Source: Panicum virgatum (lineage: Eukaryota > Streptophyta > Magnoliopsida > Poales > Poaceae). From it: a stretch of 64,000 nucleotides of DNA. Made by a program: the position numbers and the translations under genes. Position 1 is the first letter of the stretch. Every line of letters begins with the position of its first letter. Shown piece by piece: positions 1-10,553 of the stretch. Below the pieces are notes generated by a model that saw nothing but the letters and a program-made list of their open reading frames with translations, did no database searches and was not told the DNA's origin. The stretch is from positions 15,652,433 to 15,716,432 of the forward strand of contig NC_053148.1 in assembly GCF_016808335.1 (NCBI RefSeq). The letters run 5' to 3'.

Positions 1-230
1 TTCTGTCGGACACTCGGCAAAGAAGTTGCCATGTGTCTAATTCGGCACTCGGCAAATAAATTTTTGAATAAATAAGAGAAATCCCCCGACGCCGCTTTGC
101 CCACGCCGGCCGCCGCAGCTGCTCCTTGCTGCCGCAGCTGCTCCTCGCTGCCGCCGACTGCCGGTCTGGGGAGAAGCGGCCAAGCCCCGAATCTTTTTTT
201 TTTGAAAGATTAAGCCCCGAATCGACCGCC
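1..230. repeat. grass transposon-like repeat fragment with 'cactcggcaaa' motifs
   Basis: Two copies of a 'cactcggcaaa' motif lie in the first 60 bases. This motif recurs in subterminal repeats of grass DNA transposons, from memory of the motif only. GC-rich CCGCCG-type sequence follows. No terminus or target duplication is visible because the window begins inside the repeat. I see no gene here; the open frames are low-complexity. Confidence 0.3.
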
Positions 231-2990
231 CCCAGAGAGCAGTTGCTTCGCCTCGAAGCCCCCTGCACTATAAATAGAGACCCCGGTCTGCCGAGTCTAA
301 CGAGCCGCAATATTTTCCTTCCGCCGCCCGCCATTGCCGCCGGTGAGCAGAGCTCGCCGCGGACCGGCCGCCTCCGACCCGCATTGCCCGAGTGAGCCTC
401 GCCACCACCTCCCCAGACCTCCACTGACACTCATCGACCCAAATCCCCTACAACATCGCCGCGGGTGAACCCTCGCCGTGTAGCAGGCTCCCCGCCGGCC
501 ACAGTCCGCCGTCGCCCCGCCTCCTCCGATCACCTCCCGACGAACCAAGACCACCCACAGGTGCGGCTCGAGCCCCTCATCCTTTTCCCCCACTTTGCCC
601 TACCTCCGGCGACTTTCCTCGCCGGGAACCGCCGCGGCAAACCTCCGCTGCTCTGTTTCAGTCCGCTAGAGACCTCCATTGAGAAGAAATAAAAGCATGT
701 TTAGACCAGTTCTAGGCTCTGGTAAAATTTTGACACCCATAACCTTTGTAGAACTCCCTGTGGAATTTATTCATGTGGCTAGCATGCTAGTTTTGTTAAT
801 TTTATAACTCCTGTTGCAAGAGTAGATAAAACCTGGAAAATTTACAGTACTGAATATATCCTATCTAGATGTTTCTTTAAAATTGTAGCTCCATAAACCA
901 TGCCTAACAACCTGTACAAATTCGTGAATTCTCTAGGTTAATCTGTTTGCATGATTTTTCATGGTTAGATGTCTTGTTGTTAAATGCTGAAAATTTTACA
1001 GTAGATGCTAATCTATCTATCCTGTTCTACATAAAATTTTCATCACCAGATTATGAGTATATTTTCTATTATGAAATTGTGAACATTACTTATGTTTTAA
1101 TTATAGAAAATGGAACACACCCCACACACTCATTCATGAAGTAAGTTAATTATAAGTACTACTCCATAAATGACTGCCCAGGAAATGAAATCACAAAGAT
1201 CACTGAGTTAACTTTTCATTGGACTACAATTTTATCGTGAAGTTAAGAAATCATTTATCATGTTGTAACCATAAATCTTTGCATTGCATATAGAAACGGT
1301 TAATCTCGCTGACGGTGATTACGAGTTGGTTCCATCGGACTCTGTTTCTGCAGAGAATATTGATCTTAACTGTACTAACGTGAATCAAGACCTGGGCCAA
1401 GCCACAGAAGACTCTCAGTTTGACAGTGCCCAAGAAGGCAAGCCCCCAGTGCATAGCCCATTATTTTCCGCATTATATTCATCTAACTATTGGTATATAT
1501 TGTAATAATTTTATTTGCGCATTTACGTTTTCTAGGTGTTGATTGAAAACCTTAGATGCATGATCCCTAGGAACCATTGTTTGACATCTAGATTTTTTTT
1601 TATCGACTAGTTGCCCTGCTAACTAGGAACGGTAGAAGTCGAGTGGTTTCCTGCCTCTCGCGAGCATATAGGAATTGTCTGACTTTACCTTCCGCTGAAA
1701 TATAAGGACAACGGGCGGGGTTGTGTAGTTGTGATACCCTGCTTGTGTAGTCGAAATTGGTTAAGGTCGCGATGTGTGGCTCATTTCGTTAAGCGTTTGA
1801 AAGTACTAGCCACATGCCGAGAAATATAGTAATCGGTAAGCTTAAGTACCTGATTGGACCAGCGAGTGGAACGACCTTGCACTCTCTTGGTAGAAGTAGA
1901 TTTTATTTTTGTCCGGACGCACGGGTGCAGAGTCTGCGTACTCTGTAGTCGGGGAGGGTGCCCCGGATCCACGGACGGGAAAGAAAGGGAAAAAGTTATG
2001 TGGGTGACTTGGTTCCCATATATGTGCGTTAGGTTCCCCTGGCCAGGTTGAAATTCGATTCGGAATCATCCGCCTCTCACTGCATGAGACTGCTTAACGT
2101 TTTCGGTCACATAGAGTAACAAGTAGAACATGATGATGATAATACTGCTGGTTGATTAAATGGTTTCTCTACTATATTTGTGTAGAGTTAGATGCAAACT
2201 TAGAACGGTTAATTCAACTAGAATATGGCAAAGTTAAAATTTGAAATAAGGATCAATCCTTAGTGGTGTTTTTGGCAAAACAAACCCCACAAACCAAAAA
2301 GCCCTGCATGTCTAGTTATCAGACTATGGTATATCCGATGGCGGGTAAGTCTTGCTGAGTATTAGTATACTCAGCCTTGCTTGTGGCACTATTTTCAGGT
2401 ACTAACTTCGAGGATTTGATTGCTGAGTCTGACTTGGCCGTGTACTTTGCCTTCGGACTGGTCTGTCGTGTGGGATGGCCCTTCAGCTGGTGCGGACCAC
2501 CCTCCCACTGAGTGACGCGTTTCGTATGGGCTTTATCGATGCGTCACATGTTTCACTAGAAGTCTTTTATTGCTTCCGCTAAGACAATGACACTTGAATA
2601 ATTTGAGTGGTTTGGAACTCTGTAGTACTTCTCTACTCTGAACATAGTTTTGTAATAAATTTACTTTCCGCTACAAACTCTAAGATGTATGAGATGATCT
2701 GTGTTGTAATCTCTGGGCTCACCTTCGTGTGGGTGTTGTCTGTGCAATCCTGGAAGAGCATGGCTTTATTCGAGGCTTCACTCGAGGAACTACCGGTGCG
2801 TGCCGCTTTGGGTCAGAGTTGCTTAGCAACGAAGACCAGTGCACCCGGACCCAGTTTTTTTGGTGGTTCCGCCACATTAGGGGATCTCGCAGCAGAGATA
2901 CCGCACAAAAGAAGATGAAGACACATGAAGACCCCAAGTCCGAAGGCTAGGAGAACATTGGGGGTGCATGAGAAACGTGATCTTGTAACA
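231..2990 (+). repeat. probable long gypsy-type LTR remnant (Tekay/Del-like)
   Basis: A TATA box (ctataaatag, 268-277) is followed by a C-rich leader, then AT-rich sequence without a sustained reading frame. The order of blocks near 1530-2920 resembles the roughly 3-kb LTRs of grass Tekay/Del chromovirus elements. These include a 'tactcag' block near 2370, a 'gcttccgct' block and a 'cgaggcttcactcgagg' block near 2775. That resemblance is from memory. No second LTR, internal domain or target duplication is seen, so it would be a solo or truncated LTR. Short open frames here are not convincing genes. It could instead be the 5' region of an unrecognised host gene. Confidence 0.35.
268..277 (+). 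promoter_or_regulatory. TATA box of the LTR-like block
   Basis: ctataaatag is a good TATA consensus with a C-rich potential leader starting about 30 bases downstream. It is most simply the promoter of the LTR-like block. Confidence 0.4.
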
Positions 2991-3061
2991 GTAGTCAATT
3001 TTTATACTCCAACCTTCGAAAATACCTATTAGCCCGAAATATTCTTGCAATATTTCGGATA

Positions 3062-3307
3062 GAGTAAATTGCACTCCATATCCTCAAACTTGTCCTGAAG
3101 TTTCACCTAGATCCCTAAACTCTCAAATCGTCCATTTGAATCCCGAGACCGTGTTGAGTGGTTCATCTAAGGTCCAAAAATGCACCACGTGAGCACCCGA
3201 CGCTGAGCCACTCAACACGGTTTAGGGACTCAAATAGACGATTTGTGAGTTTATGGACCTAGGTGGAACTTCGAGATAAGTTTAAGGTTCTGGAGTGCAA
3301 TTTACTC
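3062..3307. mobile_element. Mutator-derived MITE, 246 bp
   Basis: The element is almost entirely a long inverted repeat. It begins gagtaaattgcactcca and ends with the reverse complement, tggagtgcaatttactc. The flanks carry a 9-bp duplication with one mismatch (tttcggata at 3053-3061, tttcagata at 3308-3316), and a 9-bp duplication is the mark of Mutator-like elements. Its arms match the terminal repeat of the decayed MULE ending at 23886, so it is a non-autonomous relative. It encodes nothing. It lies about 0.5 kb upstream of the first zinc-finger gene. Confidence 0.8.
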
Positions 3308-3316
3308 TTTCAGATA

Positions 3317-3830
3317 GGTAGGGGTATATTTGGAATCATGTAACGGAGGTTGGGGGTATAAATACCCCCTCCCAAATTCACAGTACAAGGTTGATTCTCT
3401 GAGAAGTATATTGCATTTTACGTTCTTTAACCTTAGAGCCTTCCAACCCTTGTCCTTTTCTGTTTGGCAATCTCAAGTTAGATCCCAACATTATTGGGCA
3501 TATCATAACAATGCAAATTAGATACCATCTTCACTCCGATGCAGGATGTTATAGATTTTGTTGATTATTTCTTGTATTGGTGGGTGTATCTCTATACGAT
3601 TTGCACCCATAAATTCGTTCCAACGCCATACCTTTATATTCCACAAGTAATTAATATATCTTGATGTCTGCGGTGAACTGCCCTTTAGAGATAATGAGTA
3701 TGCATTAAAAAATTATTAAACTAGTAGGAAAACAATAGATAATATTACATATATTAATATTCGAAGATACGAAGTCTGGCTAAATCTTTCTTTGCACATT
3801 AATTTTCGATGCGCCCTGTACTGATCCCCG
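3317..3830. other. AT-rich upstream region of the zinc-finger gene
   Basis: No gene or transposon terminus is recognised. Pyrimidine- and AT-rich sequence leads into the TATA box at 3834. It presumably holds the promoter of the gene at 3927. Confidence 0.4.
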
Positions 3831-3833
3831 TCC

Positions 3834-3840
3834 TATAAGA
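3834..3840 (+). promoter_or_regulatory. TATA box of zinc-finger gene 1
   Basis: TATAAGA within 'gtcctataaga' lies 93 bases before the ATG at 3927. The paralogue at 14560 has the same 'gtcctataaga' block 80 bases before its ATG. The core promoter is therefore conserved between the copies, which supports both being transcribed genes. Confidence 0.6.
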
Positions 3841-3926
3841 ACCCACCATCCTACCAGCGGAAGCACACAAAACCTAATAGATTGTAGCATTTTCCTTTGT
3901 GTTTCGTCTTAGCTGGTCTTCCGACC

Positions 3927-4502
3927 ATGGAGGATCAAACATGGGAGGCCTACTTCACCGATACACCTCCTCCTGCACCTAGCCTAACTAAAATCATCAC
4001 AGATCTACGGAAGAGAGTACTGGTGAGCCCCATTTTTGTCTGCCTGGTATGCACCAAAGAGTCCAGCTCCCAGCAGCACATGGCTGTGCATTGCAGGAAA
4101 CATGTGCAGGCAGGCATGGCTAAAGGGACTGTTAAGCACATCAAGTATTATCCAGATCACACTACATGTTATTTCTTCGGCATTAATCCACAGCCAACTC
4201 CTCGAGATCCTGGATCTGCAAACAGGGTTAGGCAAGTACCCATGCCAAGTTACAAAACTGTTCTTTCTTATGCTGGCAATGCTTTCGTGTCACACCTGGC
4301 AAGTATGCTTCCTGAGAACCCTAACGGAGTTAGTCCAATCGTAACTCCCATTGGAAACATGTCCAACATTGACCTGACACTTCGACTGGGTTCCACTCCT
4401 GGTACACTCCCGTTATCTGGTTCATCAAGCAGTGCTAACAACATTCACTCTGCTAGTGATGACCCCAAAGGGAAAAAGGTGATCCCATGGCCATATAATT
4501 GA
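3927..4502 (+). CDS. small C2H2 zinc-finger protein with C-terminal EAR-type motif (copy 1)
   Basis: An intact single-exon gene for 191 aa, probably a nuclear DNA-binding repressor. Residues about 34-57 form one C2H2 finger (C-X2-C-X12-H-X3-H) beginning FVCLVC. The position of the plant QALGGH helix reads QHMAVH, so it is a degenerate Q-type finger. A highly conserved block follows (AGMAKGTVKHIKYYPDH) that I do not recognise from other finger families. Near residue 150, IDLTLRLG contains LTLRL, an LxLxL EAR core of the kind that recruits TOPLESS-type co-repressors in known plant repressors. I chose the ATG at 3927, not the in-frame ATG at 3897, because its context (accATGG) is better and the paralogue's protein starts at the same residue (ME-Q-W-AY). 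The repressor role is inferred. Confidence 0.8.
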   Translation: MEDQTWEAYFTDTPPPAPSLTKIITDLRKRVLVSPIFVCLVCTKESSSQQHMAVHCRKHVQAGMAKGTVKHIKYYPDHTTCYFFGINPQPTPRDPGSANRVRQVPMPSYKTVLSYAGNAFVSHLASMLPENPNGVSPIVTPIGNMSNIDLTLRLGSTPGTLPLSGSSSSANNIHSASDDPKGKKVIPWPYN

Positions 4503-4576
4503 AGGAAGTGACAAGCTAGAGATTTCGTCTAAAAAATTTAGACTATTGTTGCATCATCTATCTAGCTCTTTAGTAG

Positions 4577-4582
4577 AATAAA
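4577..4582 (+). terminator. polyadenylation signal of zinc-finger gene 1
   Basis: AATAAA occurs 75 bases after the stop codon in AT-rich sequence and is the best near-upstream element seen. Confidence 0.45.
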
Positions 4583-5544
4583 AATTATCAGCAGCTTTGT
4601 TCATCCTGGGCTGCATTATCTTTAATTTCTAAATGAAGTTCTATTGCGGAACTAATTTGTTGTGTCAGATGTATCAGTAGTTTGATCTGATTTGTATCAT
4701 TGTGCTGCATGCAAGTTGTACTTGCTAATAATGTCATATCGTGGATGCTATAATATATTTGGTTCTTATATTTCCTGTTTGATGTGGGAGTGGAATCTGT
4801 TGGGATTAGAAGTATACATCACAGAGAAACATGAATGGCTTCTGCGCATGGCAAGGTGTATTCCCTGTATCAAAGTTAGAGCGATCACCCATTTTTTGAA
4901 GCTATGAAATGAAGTTTCTTTCAAAAGAAATATAAATTGTGCATTTAATCTTTTCGAAACATAAATATAAATTCTCAGTTTCTAGTAACATGAAAAAATT
5001 GTTTTAGTTAATAGCCTAACTATACAATTTACTTAAGTAAATAAGCACTAAGCTTGAGAAATTAAAATTACTTCCATATAATTCACGTGCTGCAAGGAAA
5101 AAGAAATGTCGATAAATGCAGGCAAACACTAGGATACAAAATTAATTCATATGCCCAGAGCATTGAAAAAAAAAACTGCAGTTGTTAGACACAAAAATTC
5201 TATTATTTACAATCAACGTATAGTTATCATAAGTACAAAAAGCTTGATGAACACAAAACTAGAATTATATGCAATTCAGCATCAAAGTCAATTTATTTGC
5301 TTATCATAAAAAACTTGATATTCAATGTGGTCTAGTAGCATCCTGTTAATTTCCCAATCTCATGTTGATGCAAAAATCTCATTATCGTGCAAACACCACA
5401 TATTTTTCTGAGGTGGTTCATAAATACCATAAGCACAGATGATGGGGTCATATTTCTGTTGTCAGCCACTCTGAACTTACATTTTCATAAGAACATATAC
5501 ATAGAAGCTCTAAATATACCATTCTCATATATGAAACTCAGAAT
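4583..5544. other. AT-rich intergenic sequence
   Basis: No coding region of convincing composition and no paired transposon termini were found. Short open frames have no recognisable motif. Confidence 0.4.
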
Positions 5545-5693
5545 CTATCTATTATATTGTAAAACAGATGCTCCCGGAAAAAAATCAATCAACTGATGAA
5601 CAAGGGGAATTGTCCCTAAACATCCTAATGGTGATGATGGATACCGCTCAAAGATGGCACTGTCAATGAAGATCATCGTGCCCACCTCAGATA
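5545..5693 (-). pseudogene. possible terminal exon of a broken minus-strand gene
   Basis: On the minus strand an open frame of about 49 codons follows a good splice acceptor (pyrimidine tract then ttttttag at 5694). It runs with balanced residue composition (for example GTMIFIDSAIFERYP) to TAG at 5545-5547. I do not recognise the protein. A second minus-strand coding-like piece lies at 6888-7024, on the other side of a LINE insertion, so both may belong to one disrupted gene. Neither has a visible start. Confidence 0.3.
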
Positions 5694-5846
5694 CTAAAAA
5701 AAACTTGAATGTGCTGGCATCATTTTTATATATTTACTTCCTGAAAAAATCATTTATTTGATAGAACATTTTTAAGAAAATCACTATCGGTTGCATAAAC
5801 ACCAAGGTAATTAGAACCAGGAATTAAATCTCAAGCTGAATCAGAG

Positions 5847-6898
5847 AAAGACCATTCCATAAATTCTTTAACAGATTGGATATTCCCTGGGTTCATCTCA
5901 TTTGGGAACAGCATTACAGCAATGGATCCTTACCCTGATCAAGGAAAAAGGGTTCCTTTTGGTGGCGTGACAATCTTAAACTTCTGACCTCTTTCAAAGG
6001 AATGGCCATGGTCAATATCCAAGATGCTCAAAGTTGTCTCCTTTGGGAAGATCTATGGGACAACAGAGTTCCTCTTCACACATTTCCGGAGATGCTAGTG
6101 GACCTTAGGCTCTTTTCCATCTGCCTCTCTCTCTCTCAGATTGCTTTTCAGCAGCTTGAAGCATTAGCCCTCAGCCTCAATAATTTGCATGTCACACAAG
6201 AACTAGACACATGGACATATATCTAGGGATCCCCCTTTTTCTCATCCTCAAGGGCTTACAAACATTTGATTGGTCATATGGAGATACCGCCAATATACTC
6301 TTGGCTCTAGAAATCATGCTGTCAAAACAAATATATGGTGTTTGTCTGGCTGCCGCTCTAGGACAGATTAAGCACAAGAAGTTAGTTAAAACGACGCAAC
6401 ATGTCGCTTCCATCATACAACTGTGTCTGGTGCTCCTTAATTGTGGAGGAAGACCTTGCACATCTCTTCATTACCTGCTCATTTGCTCAGAAATGTTGAG
6501 CATCTATTGGCATGATGGTAACTCAGGATAATCCCTGGTCTACTTTTATCTCATTGAAACAACAGTTGAGTGTACCTTTCTTCATGGAGATCATTATCAT
6601 TATGAACTGGTGCATTTGGATGCAACGAAATGATCTTATTTTTAGAGGTCTCCAAATCCATCCGTTGGACTGTAAAATGCACTTCAAGCACGAGTTTTGC
6701 TCTGGTTATTCATAGAGCAAAGGCACGTTACAAAGATGCAATGTCTCAATGGCTAGAAGCATTTGTTGTAATCTTTTTTATCTTTTTTGTTTCCTTCTTT
6801 GTTTCTTGATTTCGATATGTAAAACACTGTCCTTTTATTATAGTTTATAATTAGTAGGGGGTCACCTTTCCTGTTTCATAAAAAAAGACCATTCCATA
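5847..6898 (+). mobile_element. 5'-truncated LINE (L1-type) with 15-bp target duplication
   Basis: The insert (about 5862-6883) is flanked by a perfect 15-bp duplication, aaagaccattccata, at 5847-5861 and 6884-6898. It ends in an A-run, as L1-type retrotransposition leaves. Translated in broken frames, it shows the 3' part of a plant LINE ORF2 after the reverse transcriptase. A 'FWWRDNLKLL' / 'LLWEDLWDNRVPLHTFPE' segment comes first. Near 6420 a zinc-binding (zf-RVT-like) segment reads C-x-x-C then EEDLAHLFITCSFAQKCW. The polymerase domain is missing and several frameshifts are present, so it is dead. Confidence 0.85.
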
Positions 6899-7024
6899 GA
6901 CTGGGCGTATCAAGCTCAATATCATAATGTTCTAGCTGGTTATTTACTGATCCAGAGGACGTAGGCCACACCATGATATGCCAAGGAGAACTTGGCTGGG
7001 AACAGACCTGCAGTTTGGATACGT
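6888..7024 (-). pseudogene. coding-like minus-strand fragment beside the LINE
   Basis: On the minus strand this stretch reads openly for about 45 codons (for example NNQLEHYDIELDTPSLWNG). It continues across the LINE target site into the sequence at 5846 before a stop. A possible acceptor (aaactgcag) precedes it near 7008-7016. The composition looks like real protein, but no domain is recognised. It may be the upstream exon of the gene whose last exon is proposed at 5545-5693. Confidence 0.3.
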
Positions 7025-7036
7025 AGCTGGATCTTA

Positions 7037-7789
7037 GGGCATGGCCAACGGGTCGATAGGACTCTCTATAGTAGTTCCACGTCGGAGAGAGAAACATGAA
7101 AGAGAGAAAAGGTGTCGCTGGGTGTGACGACTCTCTACAGCACGCGATTCGACGCAAGCGGGCCCCGCAAACACGGTTTTTGTGCTCAGCGGAAGAATGA
7201 GGAGGCGGACGAGCTGGTGGGACAAGCTGAGAAGAGGCCGGCGAGCCATGGGCAGAGGCAGGGGGCAGAGCAGCAGCCGCCCGAAGCGGAGCGGAGGCGG
7301 CGCGGAGCGGCACGGCACGGCCCGACCTGGCGAACCGCGTTTGGAGGCTGGGCGGAGCTGCGACGGGCGACGCGCGGAGGCGGCACAGGCCGGGGAGCCA
7401 CGTGTGGAGGCCGGGCGTGCGGTGGCCGGCTGGGCGGAGGCGGCGCAGGCCGGCGAGCAGCGGGCGGAGGCCGGGCGAGCGGCGGCGCTTGCTCAACCAT
7501 CACCAGCAGAGGATGGCGTCGCGGACTTCCGGCAAAGCGGCCGCGCGGATGGCATCGCGGTTCGAGGAGTTCCTGGTGGCCGGGGCCGGCGAGGCCCTTG
7601 CTACCAGAATGAGTGCGGTAGGGAAGGACCGGAGAGAGACAGAGGATGAAGAAGACCTGCTATTATTTGTTTATTATTTGTTAGGTTTGCTATAAAAGAG
7701 AGCTGATGGGTGAGTTATCTTTTACCTTGTCTATAGGTGACATGGAATGTGCTATAGAGAGTATCGTGTCGTTACCTTTGCGGGTGCCC
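7037..7789. mobile_element. non-autonomous PIF/Harbinger-type element, 753 bp
   Basis: It is flanked by the 3-bp duplication TTA (7034-7036 and 7790-7792). The termini are inverted and imperfect: gggcatggccaacgg on the left, and gggcacccgcaaagg when the right end is reverse-complemented. Both ends then share actctctatag. The interior (7150-7620) is extremely GC-rich with gcggaggc-type short repeats. Open frames in several phases there are composition artefacts. No transposase is present. Confidence 0.7.
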
Positions 7790-7792
7790 TTA

Positions 7793-8947
7793 GGCTAGTG
7801 TGCTTGCCGCCATTTCTAAGTTCAATGGCTTTGCTTTTCCTTGATCGTCCACCCAATCATAGATCCTCCATTCGAATTGCAGCAGCACCTGTGTACTTTT
7901 AAGAAAAAACATGGAACAAAAGAATAAAAAAATATCAAAACTCTATAGCTACAGCTTCCGTGAACCCAAACTCGTCCTCGCAAAAAAAAAAGTGAACCCA
8001 AACTCGTAGCATATGCAAGGTTAGTTCCAAAACACAATCATTTTATCCTTTCTGGGACCAAAAGAAAACCCCCAATATTTCAGTTGCAGATTATGGTTGA
8101 AACAATAATCCGTACTTTTTCACCAGAAATATGCGCACGTATACCTATTGCATATAATCACACATCATTCTGAGAGAAATTTGGGATGTTGCGGCAAAAA
8201 AAAAATGATCGCAATACTCCGAACTACAGGTAATCAATAAAAAATAGCTAGCTGAACTCGTTATCACATCAGACCGCGGCAAAGCTAGTTACCCAGAACT
8301 AGCTATATACATGTGGCAATCCAAGAACCATGCTGATTATTTGGGTTGTATCGGAAGGACGTTACTAGGGCCAATGCAGGTTTTCATGTCATTTGGACTG
8401 ATCTTGTCTTATTCATGAGCCAAAGGACTAAGAGGTCCCTGATCTCTAATGCACTAGTCACTATTGTTGCACATGAGGAGGGAGCAGAACTAGAGGTAAA
8501 CAAATGCAGAAAATCCAACAATGGTGTTTCAGGGGGATACAATAATAGTGCACAAACTAAACGTAAAATTTAGCAAAATGCAACCAACACTCATGTAAAA
8601 CTTATATGGACAAGATAAACAGAAGAATTGCAGATTCTTGGAATATAATGGTACAACTGATTCTAAGGCCTAGATGCAGCAATGATATTATAGAATAGGA
8701 AGTGTATTATACTTCAAGAATACAATGTTAAATTATGAGTTGAATAAAGCAAAGAACTAATATGGGTAGACCCGGAGTCTGTTTATTGAATGCCGCGGTC
8801 TGGAACCGAAAAGCAACGAAAAGCAAGGGTACGATGGGTATACCGTCTGCCCCTAAAAATGATGTTTTGCTCGCCCCTAGAAACCTTTATTTTAGTAGTG
8901 CACTGACAAACAGAGAGAAGCACAACATCATGCCAAACAAACACTAA
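7793..8947. other. intergenic AT-rich sequence
   Basis: No gene recognised. Several poly-A tracts and short open frames are present without motif support. Confidence 0.4.
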
Positions 8948-9537
8948 CACTACTAGAAAAATGAGCATTCATCCCTACACATTAGTACCGGTTAACTTTT
9001 GGTCTGGTACTGAAGTCGCCCCGGGTCATTTTAGTACCGGCCCAAGACACCGGTCGGTACTAAATGTCGTCTTTTAGTACCGGTCCAAGACACTGGCCGG
9101 TACTAAAATGCGACATTTAGTACGGGCTGGTGTCTCTTGGCCCGGTACTAAATGATCCTCTATGGGTTACTTCAAAAGTAATGCATCTTCCGCCCAGTCA
9201 CATGTGATGCATAGGTGAGATGGTAAGGAAGGTACACCATATCCCTTGTCAGTATGTTTTATTCAGTTAATTGTGTACTGCACTCCCATATCGAAAAGGA
9301 CTAATCTCCATCCTGGTATAAATAAGATGGGCCTAAAGGCACTAAATGACATGTTTGTTTGGATTTGACTATCATATTACAACGAGGAACCATGACTAGA
9401 TTCTAGATTGATCTTGGCAATAGAACAATTTGGAAACTTTGCTACATTAGTTCTGCTCTATTTGTAGGAGCAGGCTACCTTTTGACCCGCCTCTCCAAAA
9501 AAAAAGAGTGTTCCTACAATTCATTTTTGTAGCAGTG
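8948..9537. mobile_element. small non-autonomous CACTA element
   Basis: The left end is cactactagaaaaatgagc. The right end, reverse-complemented, is cactgctacaaaaatgaat, a matching CACTA terminus. Just inside the left end are inverted and direct copies of the tttagtaccgg subterminal motif. The same motif fills the foldback CACTA at 33671-35198, so they are relatives. The flanking triplets (taa and atc) do not match, so the target duplication is not confirmed. Confidence 0.6.
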
Positions 9538-10396
9538 ATCCATACAACAACCACTGCTTGTCAATATTATCACTTTTAATTATGGCCTAGCACAAGTGTT
9601 GTCATATAAGCTTTTTATCTTTATTCTTGATCCATTTCATTATAAATAGTTAACTGATATGATGATCAATTCCTATCATATACTCAACAAGATGATTAGT
9701 TCTTTAATCGGGATGTCATTCAATTCACCAAAATACACTAGGGGTATAGATGCACTTTTAGTTTGGTGGAATTGATTCTCACATGCATATTACTACAATC
9801 TCTCTATCCCAGATCTTTGTTTGTAGGATATTTGGTGGAATAATGGAATGCTCATACATATTATTTTGGGAGAATTCTTGCACTACATGATGAGGTGACC
9901 TTTGGTCCATAGCATGTGTATATCTGAAAGTGCACATGTGCTGCTACACCCATTCCAAAACGCATTCTCCAAGCTCTAGTACCTGAGAGGGGAAAAACAA
10001 GCGTATGCGATTTATGAAAAAATCTTACCAAACAAACTGCTATAACAAGGCAATTTGGATCACATTTAAATTAAGAAACAATGTATTTAATGCTTGATAG
10101 AATGACATATAATGATTAAAACAATGATAACCTGATTCATAGAATAATCCATATTGAATGTCCCCTCATGGAGAAATACATCCCACATTCATACACCAAT
10201 GCCAAAAAAAACAATATCTATATATCAATATCAAATATTTATTTATATACGATATTGAATGCATATGATTCAATGCAATGCATGTACCTGTCCAAACAAA
10301 TATGGTAGGATGGATGCAACTACATTGAAATTTCTCATCTTGCACTACTATACCAGCATGGTGGGCACCAACACAACAATCAATATGCATACCAAA
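9538..10396. other. intergenic AT-rich sequence
   Basis: No coding sequence or transposon termini recognised. Confidence 0.4.
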
Positions 10397-10413
10397 AAAG
10401 ATGATGCAAATGC

Positions 10414-10536
10414 GAAGTGGCTCACGGCACAGTGCCAAAGGTCACTGGCCGGAGTGCTCCTGCCCAGGGTTAGAATCCTGGGTGCCACACCTTTGTGGTT
10501 CAGGGGTTTCCCTTGAAGTTTTCCAATCAAAAAAAC
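10414..10536 (+). mobile_element. tRNA-derived SINE, about 123 bp
   Basis: It is flanked by a perfect 17-bp duplication, aaagatgatgcaaatgc (10397-10413 and 10537-10553). The body begins gaagtggctcacggcacag. It contains ggttagaatcc, close to the Pol III box B consensus GGTTCGAATCC, and ends in an A-rich tail. Size, internal promoter and long duplication together fit a tRNA-derived SINE. I cannot name the family. Confidence 0.75.
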
Positions 10537-10553
10537 AAAGATGATGCAAATGC

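Noticed and set aside
7112..7649. GC-rich overlapping frames rich in R, G and A
   Set aside because: They lie wholly inside a Harbinger-type element and are made of short gcggaggc-like repeats, open in several phases at once.
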